A DNA stretch of 64,000 nt from Nonomuraea angiospora (GTDB taxonomy: Bacteria; Actinomycetota; Actinomycetes; Streptosporangiales; Streptosporangiaceae), in contig NZ_JADBEK010000001.1 of assembly GCF_014873145.1 (NCBI RefSeq), positions 7,068,001 to 7,132,000 on the forward strand, written 5' to 3'. Of the stretch, positions 26,266 to 35,158 are shown piece after piece (the first letter of the stretch is position 1; the number at the start of each line of letters is the position of its first letter). The translations under genes were made by a program, and so were the position numbers. Below the pieces are notes generated by a model. It did no database searches. It was not told the DNA's origin and saw only the letters and a program-made list of their open reading frames with translations.

Positions 26266-26982
26266 TCATCCGCCGTGATCGTCGTGCACCTTCTTGGCCA
26301 GGTCGACGTCCGCGATGGAGCGCTCGATGAGCGCCCGCATCGCGGTCTCGGCCGCCTTCTGCCGCTGCTTGCGCACGGCGAACAGCACCTCGGCGTGCTT
26401 GTCGGTGGATTCGCTGGTGAGTGCCGTGTGCACGAACTGGTCGCGCAGCCGCAGCCCCGCCTCGATCGCGGTGGCCATCTGCGCCATCAGTTCGTTGTGC
26501 GCGGCCCGCAGCAGGGCGTGGTGAAAGGCCAGGTCGGCCTCCACGTGATCGACGGCCGGCCGGCCCGCCGCCGTCCGCATGGCGGCCAGGGCGTCTTCCA
26601 GATCGGCCAGGTCACGATCGGTACGGCGCAGCGCCGCCATACGCGCCACAGCCGGCTCGACGGTCAGCCGCACCTCGCCCAACTCGTCCAGGAACGTCTC
26701 GTCCACCCGGTCGGCGAAGCGCCAGCGCAGCACGTCGGCATCCAGGAGCGCCCACTGCTCGCGCGGCGCGACGAAGGTGCCCCGCCGGGGCCGGGCTCCC
26801 ACCAGGCCCTTGGCAGCCAGCACGCGCAGCGCCTCACGCACGGCGGTCCTGCTCACAGAGAACCGCTCCTGCAACGCCGCCACGTCGAGGTCATCGTCAG
26901 GGGAGATGTCACCATTGACAATGGCCGCGCCCAGGCTGCTGACCACCCGGTCGTGCGCACCGGCTCTCCCGATCTCCGTCAT
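26266..26982 (-). CDS. FadR-type (FCD) GntR regulator of the galactan locus
   Basis: 238 aa from ATG 26982 (MTEIGRAGAHDRVV); GTG 27006 is an alternative start just after GGGAG. Winged helix ~10-75 (AALQERFSVSRTAVREALRV, GARPRRGTFVAP), then an all-helical FCD effector domain with conserved metal/ligand positions (DETFLDELGEVR, VEADLAFHHALLRAAHN, STDKHAEVLFAV). Such regulators sense sugar acids; here galactonate or KDGal is the likely ligand by context. It diverges from the importer operon and probably acts on the ACTAG-box promoters. A mutated second copy is at 16085-16678. Confidence 0.9.
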   Translation of the reverse strand: MTEIGRAGAHDRVVSSLGAAIVNGDISPDDDLDVAALQERFSVSRTAVREALRVLAAKGLVGARPRRGTFVAPREQWALLDADVLRWRFADRVDETFLDELGEVRLTVEPAVARMAALRRTDRDLADLEDALAAMRTAAGRPAVDHVEADLAFHHALLRAAHNELMAQMATAIEAGLRLRDQFVHTALTSESTDKHAEVLFAVRKQRQKAAETAMRALIERSIADVDLAKKVHDDHGG

Positions 26983-27040
26983 GGCGGAATCATGCCACGC
27001 CCGCACTCCCGGCCACCGCCCCCTGGCTCGCCTTCACCGT

Positions 27041-27110
27041 CTAAAGCATACTAGTGCAAAAAGTAATCGTATTTATCGTTGACTTTGGCGAGGTGGGACG
27101 GCATTCTGCT
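27041..27110 (+). promoter_or_regulatory. promoter of the sugar-importer operon
   Basis: CATACTAGTGC (27048-27058) resembles the ACTAG boxes before the galactanase and beta-galactosidase genes. TTGACT at 27079-27084 and CATTCT at 27102-27107 (17-bp spacing) form a plausible promoter. SD AAGGAG lies at 27150-27155. Confidence 0.5.
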
Positions 27111-27161
27111 CGTCAAGTCCCGTATCCGGGCATCTCACAACCCCCAACGAAGGAGTCGACG

Positions 27162-28496
27162 ATGAGCGACGTGACGCGGCGGACCTTCCTGCGTCGGACC
27201 GGTCTGATCGGCGGTGGTCTGCTCGCCGCGCCGGTGCTCGGCGCCTGCGGCGGCGGGACCGGCGGCGGCCCGGCGGTCACGTCGGGCGCCGTAACGATCA
27301 ACCTCTGGACGCACGACCCGAACATTACGAAGACCTTCATCCAGTCGGCCAAGCAGCTCAGCGATGCGCCGGGCGGCGCCTTCGACTACACGCTGAAGAC
27401 CACCCAGGCCGACAGCGAGGCGCTGGTCACCAAGATGGTCTCCCAGGGCGCGGCCGGCACCGGCACCCCCGACATGATCGGCATCGTCATCAGCGTCTTC
27501 CCCCGGGTCATGGCCGGCGGTATCGGCAAGCAGCTCCTGCTCGACCTGGACAGCGTCGTCGCCCCGGTCAAGGACGACCTGCTACGCACCTCCCCGTACA
27601 GCATCGACGGCAAGCTGTACGGGCTGGAGACCGACACCTGTCTCAGCGTCCTGTACTACCGCGAGGACGAGTTCAAGAAGAACGACATCCCGGAAGACGT
27701 CGGCACCTGGGAGGAGCTGGCGGAGATCGGCGCCCGGCTGCACAAGAAGACCGGACAGTCGCTCGGCATAGTCGCCACGGGCGACAACACCTCCATCACG
27801 AACATGTTCCTGCAGTTGCTGCTGCAGCGCGGCGGCGGCTACTTCGACCAGAGCGGCAACCTCACCCTGGACTCCCCCGAGGCCGTCGAGGTGCTCGACT
27901 TCATGGCCAAGGGCGTGGCCAGCGGCTTCCTGCTGGCCCTGCCCGACCCCTACGGCGCGCCGAACACCGCCGCGCTCAAGAACGGCAAGCTCATCGCCGC
28001 CGTCATGCCGAGCTGGTACAACGTCTACGGCCTGCAGACCAACGTGCCCGAGCAGAAGGGCAAGTGGCGGATGCGCAACCTGCCCAAGTTCGCAGGCGGC
28101 GGACACATCGCCTCCGCGCTCGGCGGCACCGGCTTCGCCGTGCTCAAGGACAAGCCCAACACCGCGGCCGCCACCGAGCTCCTCAAGCGGACCTACCTGA
28201 CCAAGGAAGGGCAGTTCCTGCGCTTCCAGCACGGCGGCTACCTGCCCACCCTCAAGTCGCTGTACCAGGACAAGGACTTCCTCGGCTACGAGGACGAATA
28301 CCTGGGCGGGCAGCGCCTGTTCGACATCTACACCCCCGCCTCTCAGGACAGCCCGGTCTTCTACCAGAATCCCAATCTGAACGTGCTCATCGAAGCGCTG
28401 GGCGGCCCCATGCTGGAGACGCTGCAGGGCAAGAAGAAGCCCGCCGAGGCGATCAAGGAGGCGGTGGCCGCCTACAACAGCAAGAAGGGCAACTGA
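27162..28496 (+). CDS. ABC sugar importer, substrate-binding lipoprotein
   Basis: 444 aa, family 1 solute-binding protein. The N-terminus combines a twin-arginine-like motif (TRRTFLRRTGLIGG) with a lipobox (VLGAC, Cys~29), so it is exported and lipid-anchored. Body features: ITINLWTHDP-type start, GKLYGLETDTCLSVLYYRED, NGKLIAAVMPSWYNVYG. Start ATG 27162 is 6 bases after AAGGAG. First gene of an operon with two permeases; no ATPase is encoded here, so a shared MsiK-type ATPase is presumed. Likely ligand: galacto-oligosaccharides. Confidence 0.9.
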   Translation: MSDVTRRTFLRRTGLIGGGLLAAPVLGACGGGTGGGPAVTSGAVTINLWTHDPNITKTFIQSAKQLSDAPGGAFDYTLKTTQADSEALVTKMVSQGAAGTGTPDMIGIVISVFPRVMAGGIGKQLLLDLDSVVAPVKDDLLRTSPYSIDGKLYGLETDTCLSVLYYREDEFKKNDIPEDVGTWEELAEIGARLHKKTGQSLGIVATGDNTSITNMFLQLLLQRGGGYFDQSGNLTLDSPEAVEVLDFMAKGVASGFLLALPDPYGAPNTAALKNGKLIAAVMPSWYNVYGLQTNVPEQKGKWRMRNLPKFAGGGHIASALGGTGFAVLKDKPNTAAATELLKRTYLTKEGQFLRFQHGGYLPTLKSLYQDKDFLGYEDEYLGGQRLFDIYTPASQDSPVFYQNPNLNVLIEALGGPMLETLQGKKKPAEAIKEAVAAYNSKKGN

Positions 28497-28497
28497 C

Positions 28498-29379
28498 GTG
28501 CTGTCCGTCGCGCGGCGGCGGGCGCTGGCGCCCTACGCGTTCATCTCGCCGTTCTACCTGCTGTACGCGCTGTTCCTGATCGTCCCGATCGGCATCGGCG
28601 GCTACCTGAGCCTGACCGAGTGGGCCGGGCTCGGCACCCCGCTGTGGGTCGGCCTGGACAACTACACCCGGCTGTTCGGCGACGCGAGCTTCCTGACCGC
28701 AATCGTCAACACGCTCCTGTACGTGCTGTTCTCGGTGTGCGTCGTGGTGCCGGCCGCGCTGCTGATCGCCCAGGCGCTCAACGCGCGCGGCCTGCGCGGC
28801 CGCGACTTCTTCCGGTTGACGTTCTTCATCCCCGTCGTGCTGTCGCCGATCATCATCGCGCTGCTCTTCACGCTCTTCTACGACCGCGAATACGGCCTCT
28901 TCAACGCCGCCCTCCGAGGGTTCTTCGGCTGGGGCGGCATCGACTGGCTGGGCGAGCCCTCCTGGGCGAAGCTCAGCGTGATGCTGCTGGTCCTGTGGCG
29001 CTGGACCGGCTACCTGACGATCTTCTTCCTGGCCGGCCTGAAGAACATCCCGCGTGAGCTGTACGAGGCCGCCGCCATCGACGGCGCCGGCCGCGTGCAC
29101 ACCTTCTTCAACGTCACCCTGCCCATGCTCAAGCCCGTCACCGCGTTCGTCGCCGTCACCGTCATGGTCGGCACCGCGCAGATCCTGGAGGAGCCCATGC
29201 TGCTGACCAAGGGCGGGCCCGGCGAGGCGACCCTGTCGGTGGCCATGTTCATCTACCGGGAGGCCTTCACCCGCCAGCAGCTCGGCTACGCCGCCGCGGC
29301 CGGCGTCGTGATGTTCGTCATCGTCTTCCTCATCGGCCGAACCGCCAACGCGGTGCTCGGAGTGGGGAGGGAGAAGTGA
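28498..29379 (+). CDS. ABC sugar importer permease, MalF-like
   Basis: 293 aa, six predicted transmembrane helices (first YAFISPFYLLYALFLIVPIG). The coupling EAA loop is EAAAIDGAGRVHTFFNVTLP. GTG 28498 follows the previous stop by one base. Forms the channel with the next gene. Confidence 0.9.
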   Translation: MLSVARRRALAPYAFISPFYLLYALFLIVPIGIGGYLSLTEWAGLGTPLWVGLDNYTRLFGDASFLTAIVNTLLYVLFSVCVVVPAALLIAQALNARGLRGRDFFRLTFFIPVVLSPIIIALLFTLFYDREYGLFNAALRGFFGWGGIDWLGEPSWAKLSVMLLVLWRWTGYLTIFFLAGLKNIPRELYEAAAIDGAGRVHTFFNVTLPMLKPVTAFVAVTVMVGTAQILEEPMLLTKGGPGEATLSVAMFIYREAFTRQQLGYAAAAGVVMFVIVFLIGRTANAVLGVGREK

Positions 29380-30272
29380 GCGCCCTGCAGACCAGGCGCG
29401 CCCCGGCCGGGCCGGGCGCCCACCGGACCGCCGCGCCCGGCTCCAAGAGCCCGGCCACCCGCCGGCCCCGGCTGGTCTACGTGCTGCTGATCGCGCTCGT
29501 GGTGATGTTCGTGCTGCCGCTGCTGTGGGCGCTCAGCTCGTCGTTCAAGCACCGCGGCGACATCTTCACCTACCCGCCGCAGCCGCTGCCGTCGCCGTTC
29601 ACGCTGGAGAACTACACCCGCCTGCTGGACACCCAGCCGTTCTGGGGCTGGTTCGCGACCAGCACCATCGTGGCCGTGGTGTCCACCACGGTGTCGGTGT
29701 TCGTGTGCGCGCTGGCCGGCTTCGCCTTCGCCAAATACCGCTTCCGCGGCAAGCGGCTGCTGTTCGACGTGATGTTCAGCTCCATGGCCGTGCCGTTCGC
29801 GGTGATCGTCGTGCCGCTGTTCGTCATGCTCGTCAAGGCCGGCGTCACCAACGTCTACTTCAGCCTGATCGTGCCGTGGGTGGCCCCCGCGTTCGGCATC
29901 TTCATGATGCGCCAGTACGCCGAGCAGGCCGTCCCTGACTCGGTGCTGGAGGCGGCCCGCATCGACGGCGCCTCGGAGTTCGGGCTGTTCACCCGCGTGG
30001 TGCTGCCGCTGCTGCGTCCCGCGTTGGGCGCGCTGGCCGTGTGGAGCTTCCTCAACAGCTACAACAGCTTCTTCTGGCCGCTCATCGTGGTCTCCGACCC
30101 CGCCCAGTACACGCTGCCGCTGGGCATCCAGTCGCTGTACGCCGCCGAGGGCCGTCAGGTCGACCTGGTGCTGGCCGGCAGCGTACTCGCCGCCGTCCCC
30201 AGCCTGATCATGTTCATCCTGCTGCGCAAACAACTGCTCGACGGCCTGACCGCGGGCGCCGTCAAATCCTGA
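29376..30272 (+). CDS. ABC sugar importer permease, MalG-like
   Basis: 298 aa, six helices after a basic, Pro-rich cytoplasmic tail (1-32). EAA loop EAARIDGASEFGLFTRVVLP. GTG 29376 overlaps the upstream stop by 4 bases. Partner of the 28498 permease in the CUT1-type importer. Confidence 0.9.
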   Translation: MSALQTRRAPAGPGAHRTAAPGSKSPATRRPRLVYVLLIALVVMFVLPLLWALSSSFKHRGDIFTYPPQPLPSPFTLENYTRLLDTQPFWGWFATSTIVAVVSTTVSVFVCALAGFAFAKYRFRGKRLLFDVMFSSMAVPFAVIVVPLFVMLVKAGVTNVYFSLIVPWVAPAFGIFMMRQYAEQAVPDSVLEAARIDGASEFGLFTRVVLPLLRPALGALAVWSFLNSYNSFFWPLIVVSDPAQYTLPLGIQSLYAAEGRQVDLVLAGSVLAAVPSLIMFILLRKQLLDGLTAGAVKS

Positions 30273-30285
30273 GGGAGCCGACCTC

Positions 30286-31524
30286 TTGTCCAAGCTGACC
30301 ATCACGCTCTGGGACTTCACCTGGTACACCAGGACCGGTCCCGGGGAGCCGTTCGAGGATCTCGACCGTGCCTTCACCGAGGCGGTGGCGCGCGGGTACA
30401 ACACCGTGCGGATCTGCGCCATGCCGTACCTGCTGTTCGGGTCCGGGCTGGACACCTCCGCGCTGACCTTCGCCCCCTTCGGTCGTGGCTACGGCCTGGG
30501 CACGCGCTGGTACGACGTCCGCGAGAGCGCGACGCTGGACGGCCGCGCGCACCTGCTGGCGCTGTTCCAGGCCGCCCGGCGGCACGGCTGCCAGGTGATC
30601 GTGTCCTCCTGGGAGTACCAGCAGAGCTCCAGCTTCCTGACCGACCCGGCCTGGTACGAGGCGTTGCGCGCGGTGCCGGCCGAGCGGCGCGCGAACGCGC
30701 TGGCCGGGGCACTCGCCGACCTGGTGGATTTCGTGACCGGGCACGGCCTGGCCGAGCAGATCGCGTTCGTCGAACTGCACAACGAGATCCAGTCCACCTG
30801 GCTCACCGAAGCGCTCGCGCCCGGCGAGTCCCGGATGCTCGGCCTGAAGCCGTACCTGGAGAAGGCCGTCGACGCGTTCAAGGAACGGCACCCGGACACG
30901 CTCATGACCGTGAACTATGCCCGGGTGCCGCACGCCGAGATGCGCGGCATCCCCGCCAACATCGACGTCGCCGTCTTCCACCCCTACGTCTACGGGGTAC
31001 TGGACGAGCTCATCGACACCTTCGCGCTACGCGACACCACCGTGCCGTTCCCGCAGGAGCGCGCCCGGCGGGAACTGCTGCGCCCCGACGCCCCCGACCT
31101 CGCGGACTGGTATCCCGAGCAGCAGTGGCGCAGCGCGGCCACGGTGGTGCCGGCCCGCGAGGTGTACCTCCACGACTGGTGCGATCCGGCCCGGTTCGAC
31201 CGCTGGCTGTACGACCGGCACGCCGGCTACCGCTACGGCATGGCCGAGAGGCTGCGCATCTGGATCGAGGTGGCCGCCGACTGGTCCGCCGCCCGCGATC
31301 TGCCCCTGGTGTTCGGCGAGGGCTGGGTCGGCTACACCCCGCTGCACGGCACCTTCGAAGAAGGGCCCGTAGGAGCCGGGATCTGCCTGGACGCTGTGGA
31401 GCACGCCCAACGAGTGGGCGCGTGGGGCACCGTGGTCTGCTCGAACGCGGCCCCGCACCATCCGATGTGGGCCGACGTGGATTTGCAGGTCACCGCCAAC
31501 GCGCTGTTCGAGGGGCAGCGATGA
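30286..31524 (+). CDS. cellulase-like TIM-barrel glycoside hydrolase, cytoplasmic
   Basis: 412 aa, no signal peptide. TTG 30286 follows GAGGGAG (30271-30277). Clan GH-A-like layout: ITLWDFTWYTRTGPGEPFED, a candidate acid/base Glu in FVELHNEIQ, and a candidate nucleophile in LVFGEGWVGYTP. It resembles 'cellulase-like' barrels found in actinobacterial sugar operons. The stop overlaps the next start (ATGA). Being intracellular and downstream of an oligosaccharide importer, it may cleave imported galacto- or arabinogalacto-oligosaccharides; the exact substrate is unknown. Confidence 0.75.
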   Translation: MSKLTITLWDFTWYTRTGPGEPFEDLDRAFTEAVARGYNTVRICAMPYLLFGSGLDTSALTFAPFGRGYGLGTRWYDVRESATLDGRAHLLALFQAARRHGCQVIVSSWEYQQSSSFLTDPAWYEALRAVPAERRANALAGALADLVDFVTGHGLAEQIAFVELHNEIQSTWLTEALAPGESRMLGLKPYLEKAVDAFKERHPDTLMTVNYARVPHAEMRGIPANIDVAVFHPYVYGVLDELIDTFALRDTTVPFPQERARRELLRPDAPDLADWYPEQQWRSAATVVPAREVYLHDWCDPARFDRWLYDRHAGYRYGMAERLRIWIEVAADWSAARDLPLVFGEGWVGYTPLHGTFEEGPVGAGICLDAVEHAQRVGAWGTVVCSNAAPHHPMWADVDLQVTANALFEGQR

Positions 31525-32273
31525 ACGGCCGCTTCGAAGCCAGGACGGCTCTGGTCACCGGCGCCGCCTCGGGCATCGGCGCGGCCACCGCCCGCCGCCT
31601 GGCCGCCGAGGGGGCGCGCGTGCTGCTGGCCGACATCGCCGACGAACAGGGCCGCGACGTCGCCGCCTCGATCGGTGAACGGGCCGCCTTCGTGCACCTG
31701 GACGTCTCCTCCGCCCGCGACTGGGCCGCCGTCGCGGAGCAGGTGCGCGATCGCTTCGGCCGTCTGGACGTGCTGCACGCCAACGGCCCGGGCCGGGTCG
31801 TGCCCGCCCGGCCGGTGCACGAGATGCCCGAGTCCGACTGGGACCTGCAGATCGACGTCTCGCTCAAGGCCGCCTACCTGGCGGCGCGCACGTTCTGCTC
31901 GCTGCTGGCCGCGACCTCCGGGGCGCTGGTCATCACCTCATCCGTGCACGCCCAGACCGGCATCCCGGGCTGCGCCCCGTACGCCGCGGCCAAGGGCGGG
32001 CTGCAGTCGCTGACCCGGCAACTGGCCGTCGAATACGCCCCTCAGGTACGCGTCAACGCCGTCGTCCCCGGCCCGATCATGAGCCCCGCCTGGGACGGCA
32101 TCGACGAGCAGGGCCGCGCCGCCACCATCGCCGAAACCCCGGCAGGTCGCTTCGGCACCCCCGACGAGGTGGCAGCCGCCGTCGCCTTCCTCGCCGCGCC
32201 GGAGGCCTCCTTCATCACCGGCGCCTGCCTCAACGTCGACGGCGGCTGGAGCATCTCCACCACTTCCTCCTAG
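31521..32273 (+). CDS. SDR-family sugar dehydrogenase, probable galactose 1-dehydrogenase
   Basis: 250 aa classical SDR: TGAASGIG nucleotide loop, D in ADIAD (NAD preference likely), HANGPGR in place of NNAG, Ser of ITSSVHAQTG and YAAAKGG (Tyr-x3-Lys), C-terminal ITGACLNVDGGW. Coupled to the upstream hydrolase by ATGA overlap and 11 bases before the dehydratase. Together with the lactonase and dehydratase it fits galactose oxidation to galactonolactone; another aldose is possible. Confidence 0.85.
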   Translation: MNGRFEARTALVTGAASGIGAATARRLAAEGARVLLADIADEQGRDVAASIGERAAFVHLDVSSARDWAAVAEQVRDRFGRLDVLHANGPGRVVPARPVHEMPESDWDLQIDVSLKAAYLAARTFCSLLAATSGALVITSSVHAQTGIPGCAPYAAAKGGLQSLTRQLAVEYAPQVRVNAVVPGPIMSPAWDGIDEQGRAATIAETPAGRFGTPDEVAAAVAFLAAPEASFITGACLNVDGGWSISTTSS

Positions 32274-32284
32274 AACGGAACCCC

Positions 32285-33430
32285 ATGAAGATCGTCTCCA
32301 TGGACACCTTCCTCGTCCCACCGCGCTGGCTGTTCCTGCGCATCCGCACCGACGAGGGCATCACCGGCTGGGGCGAACCGGTCGTCGAAGGCCGGGCCGA
32401 GACCGTCCAGGCCGCCGTCGCCGAGCTGGCCGACTACCTGATTGGCGAGGACCCGCTCCGGATCGAGGACCACTGGCAGGTCCTGACCAAGGGTGGCTTC
32501 TACCGGGGCGGCCCGGTGCTGTCCAGCGCGGTCGCCGGCATCGACCAGGCCCTGTGGGACATCGCCGGCAAGGCCGCCGGGCTGCCTGTGCACCAACTGC
32601 TCGGCGGCCCGGTGCGGGAGAAGGTCCGCATGTACGCCTGGATCGGCGGCGACCGGCCCGCCGAGGTGGCCGATCTGGCGGCGGCGCAGGTCGAGGCCGG
32701 GTTCACCGCCGTCAAGATGAACGGCTCGGCCGAGCTGACCGCCATCGACACCCCGGCCCGCACCATGGAGGTCATCCAGCGCGTCGCCGCCGTGCGCGAG
32801 GCCATCGGCGAGCACCACGACCTGGTGGTGGACCTGCACGGCCGGGCCTCCACCGCCATGGCCCGGCGGCTGCTGCCACTGCTGGAGCCGTACCTGCCGC
32901 TGTTCGTGGAGGAGGCGGTGCTGCCCGAGCACTCGCGCAACCTGGCCGCGCTCGCCGCGAGTACCAGCATCCCGCTCGCGACCGGTGAGCGGTTGTTCTC
33001 GCGGTGGGATTTTCGCGATGTCATCGGGCATGGCATCGCGGTAGCCCAGCCGGACGTGAGCCATGCCGGCGGAATTTCGGAGGTCCGCCGGATCGCCGCG
33101 CTGGCCGAGACCTATGACGTGACCATGGCCCCGCACTGCCCGCTCGGCCCGATCTCGCTGGCCGCCAGCCTGCAACTGGCCTTCGCCATCCCCAACTTCC
33201 TCATCCAGGAACAGAGCGTCGGCATCCACTACAACGAGGGCAACGACGTCCTGGACTATCTCGTCGATCCCGCCCCGCTGACCTTCCCCGGCGGGCACGC
33301 CACCCGCGCCACCCGCCCCGGGCTCGGCATCGAGATCAACGAGGCCGCGGTGGAGCGGATGGCGCGGCAGGGCCACCGCTGGCGCAGCCCGCTGTGGCGG
33401 CACGCCGACGGCTCTTTCGCCGAGTGGTGA
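32285..33430 (+). CDS. dgoD: D-galactonate dehydratase (mandelate racemase/enolase superfamily)
   Basis: 381 aa. Enolase-superfamily barrel with metal ligands in VVDLHGRAS (Asp), LFVEEAV (Glu) and LATGERLFSRW (Glu), base His in APHCPLGPISLAAS, and IQEQSVGIHYNEG. The lid start KIVSMDTFLVPPRWLFLRIR and C-terminus WRSPLWRHADGSFAEW are typical of galactonate dehydratases. It converts galactonate to 2-keto-3-deoxygalactonate, the substrate of the (truncated) kinase at 25455. Last gene of the operon. A stub of a second copy is at 16031. Confidence 0.85.
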   Translation: MKIVSMDTFLVPPRWLFLRIRTDEGITGWGEPVVEGRAETVQAAVAELADYLIGEDPLRIEDHWQVLTKGGFYRGGPVLSSAVAGIDQALWDIAGKAAGLPVHQLLGGPVREKVRMYAWIGGDRPAEVADLAAAQVEAGFTAVKMNGSAELTAIDTPARTMEVIQRVAAVREAIGEHHDLVVDLHGRASTAMARRLLPLLEPYLPLFVEEAVLPEHSRNLAALAASTSIPLATGERLFSRWDFRDVIGHGIAVAQPDVSHAGGISEVRRIAALAETYDVTMAPHCPLGPISLAASLQLAFAIPNFLIQEQSVGIHYNEGNDVLDYLVDPAPLTFPGGHATRATRPGLGIEINEAAVERMARQGHRWRSPLWRHADGSFAEW

Positions 33431-33596
33431 CGGTTACCAGATCCGGAAGGCCGTCAGGGTGGTGAGAGCCCGAGGGGGCTGCCGTAGTCGAAGAGCCGTT
33501 CAATACCACACCGCCCGCTTCCGGCTCGTGCCCGCGCTCGCCAAGGCTCTCACCGTGGCCACCCCACCGGTCCGCAAGCCGGGTACGGCCTGGATC

Positions 33597-33720
33597 GAAC
33601 TGCCTCGCCCGGCCACGGCCGGCACTGAGCCGGCCGGGCACGTGCGGATCGGCTACGCCCGCGCCTCCACCGTCCGCCAGTCCCTCGACGCGCAGCTCGA
33701 CTCCATCAAGGCCGCCGGCG
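33597..33720 (+). pseudogene. N-terminal fragment of a serine resolvase
   Basis: GHVRIGYARASTVRQSLDAQ then LDSIKAAG is the N-terminus of Tn3-type resolvases, with the catalytic Ser of YARAS. After 33720 the sequence turns into unrelated DNA. The missing part resembles the C-terminal fragment at 37158-37526. Confidence 0.8.
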
Positions 33721-33827
33721 TTCTCATACGAGGCGGCGGTGTCGAACTTGCGGTACCCGGCGGCCAGGGCGTCGGTGACGGCCTGCTCGGTCTGTCTGCC
33801 GGGATGAATCTGGAAGACCCCGAAGCC
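33720..33827 (-). pseudogene. N-terminal fragment of an aldo/keto reductase
   Basis: Reading leftwards: GFGVFQIHPGRQTEQAVTDA then LAAGYRKFDTAASYENA, the start of the AKR barrel with the catalytic Asp and Tyr. It joins the resolvase fragment at 33720, so this is a recombination junction. Sequence upstream (33828-33987) is not recognisable. Confidence 0.65.
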
Positions 33828-34016
33828 CTGGTGGAAGTGGATCACGATGTCGCACGAACGCCCCAGCGAGGCGTGGAAAGCCTGGTCGGGCGACCAGAAG
33901 CCGCCGCCGATCACCGGGTGGGGCGAGCCTGTGCCAGCCACTGCTTCGCGGGGCGCGGTGCCGTACGAGAGTCCAGGACGTAGTCACATCGTGATCCGCA
34001 AACAGCGCAGCTCATC

Positions 34017-34135
34017 ATGGGCAAGACCCGACACAAGAACCCCCGCACCGCCATGCGCCACGTTAAACCGGCGCCGAGGCCATCGCCAAGGTCACCGAGG
34101 TCCTCACCCCGTCGCCGTGCCCACTGATCAATTGA
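34017..34135 (+). pseudogene. C-terminal tail of a tyrosine recombinase
   Basis: GKTRHKNPRTAMRHVKP, then in another frame GAEAIAKVTEVLT. This is the conserved H-K-N-P-R-T tail of actinomycete phage-type integrases, with the catalytic Tyr of 'MRYVKP' replaced by His. One frameshift; no upstream domain. Confidence 0.6.
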
Positions 34136-34272
34136 GTGGTGGCCGGCCGGAGCCGCAGGAATTTCCGGCACTCGAGCTCGCTGTCTGCCACCTCACCTAC
34201 TGGGCGACTGGTCCGTCCAGGTGGGATGCGGCTGCTGGGACGGGAAGACAACCGCCAGCCCCACGGGCCTGA

Positions 34273-34739
34273 AGACGGCCCGCCTACGACGGCTGCTGGC
34301 GGCCATTCCAGCTCGCCTTCATGCTGCTCTGCCTCGATGGCATCGTCGACCCGGAACACGACGATCGAGGCATCGCCGACCTGCTCTGGTTCCCCACCGG
34401 TGGTGGAAAGACCGAGGCCTATCTCGGACTCATCGCCTTTACCGTTTTCCTCCGCCGCCTCCGTAACGGCGTGTTGGGAGGAGGTGTCACCGCGTTGATG
34501 CGCTACACACTCCGCCTGCTCACCCTGCAGCAGTTCGAGCGCGCCGCCGCGCTCATCTGCGCGATGGAGATCATCCGAAGGAACGACCGGACGAGTACGG
34601 AGCAGAGACCATCTCCATCGGCATGTGGGTAGGATCCGCCGCAACCCCCAACAAGCTGAAGGACGCGGCGCGGGCGACTGCCGCAGTAAATGCGGCATTT
34701 ACTGCGGCAGTGTCGGTGGCGGAAAGATCTACCGGATGA
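34273..34739 (+). pseudogene. fragment of a DrmA-like (DISARM) helicase
   Basis: PFQLAFMLLCLDGIVDPEHD, then DLLWFPTGGGKTEAYLGL (Walker A), GGVTALMRYTLRLLTLQQFE and RAAALICAMEIIRR match the N-terminal motor region of DrmA-type helicases of DISARM anti-phage systems. After about 34590 the match continues in another frame (EYGAETISIGMWVGSAATPN). No start, no motor C-terminus and no methylase or DrmB nearby, so a relic. Confidence 0.65.
34677..34711. repeat. 35-bp perfect palindrome with 1-nt centre
   Basis: ACTGCCGCAGTAAATGC (34677-34693), then G, then GCATTTACTGCGGCAGT (34695-34711). It lies at the 3' end of the DrmA-like fragment. Confidence 0.85.
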
Positions 34740-35158
34740 TCGTCAATTCTTCCTGACGGCGGCGAGGGCGCTCCGCAACGATGTGCGGACGAGCGACAGC
34801 GACACCATGCCCGGACCAGGCGAGCCGGACCGCCGGAGGGTTCTCCTGGCTCACGCGCGCCCGCCGGTTGTTGACGGCCCAGCTGTCCGGGAGGGGACCC
34901 GATTCGGTGGCTTGCGTGTGGGGGCGAAGAGGTGCGGGCGTGGCCTGGGGCCATGGGCGCCTGTCGCCCTCGCACAATGGAAATATGTAAATGAGGATGC
35001 GGCGCGCTGATCAGCGCCGGCTGGATCATCCGGTGCCGGCCCGCACGACTTGCTGCTGACACAGTTCGCCGCGTCGAGGACGGTGACAGTGACGGTGTTG
35101 GGCCGGCACAGGAGCCTGGCGGACACAGCGTTGCGCCCTACTGGCCGACCAGGCTCCG
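34740..35158. other. stretch without recognisable genes
   Basis: Open frames on both strands have atypical composition and no SD or family features. Probably further decayed mobile DNA. Confidence 0.4.
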
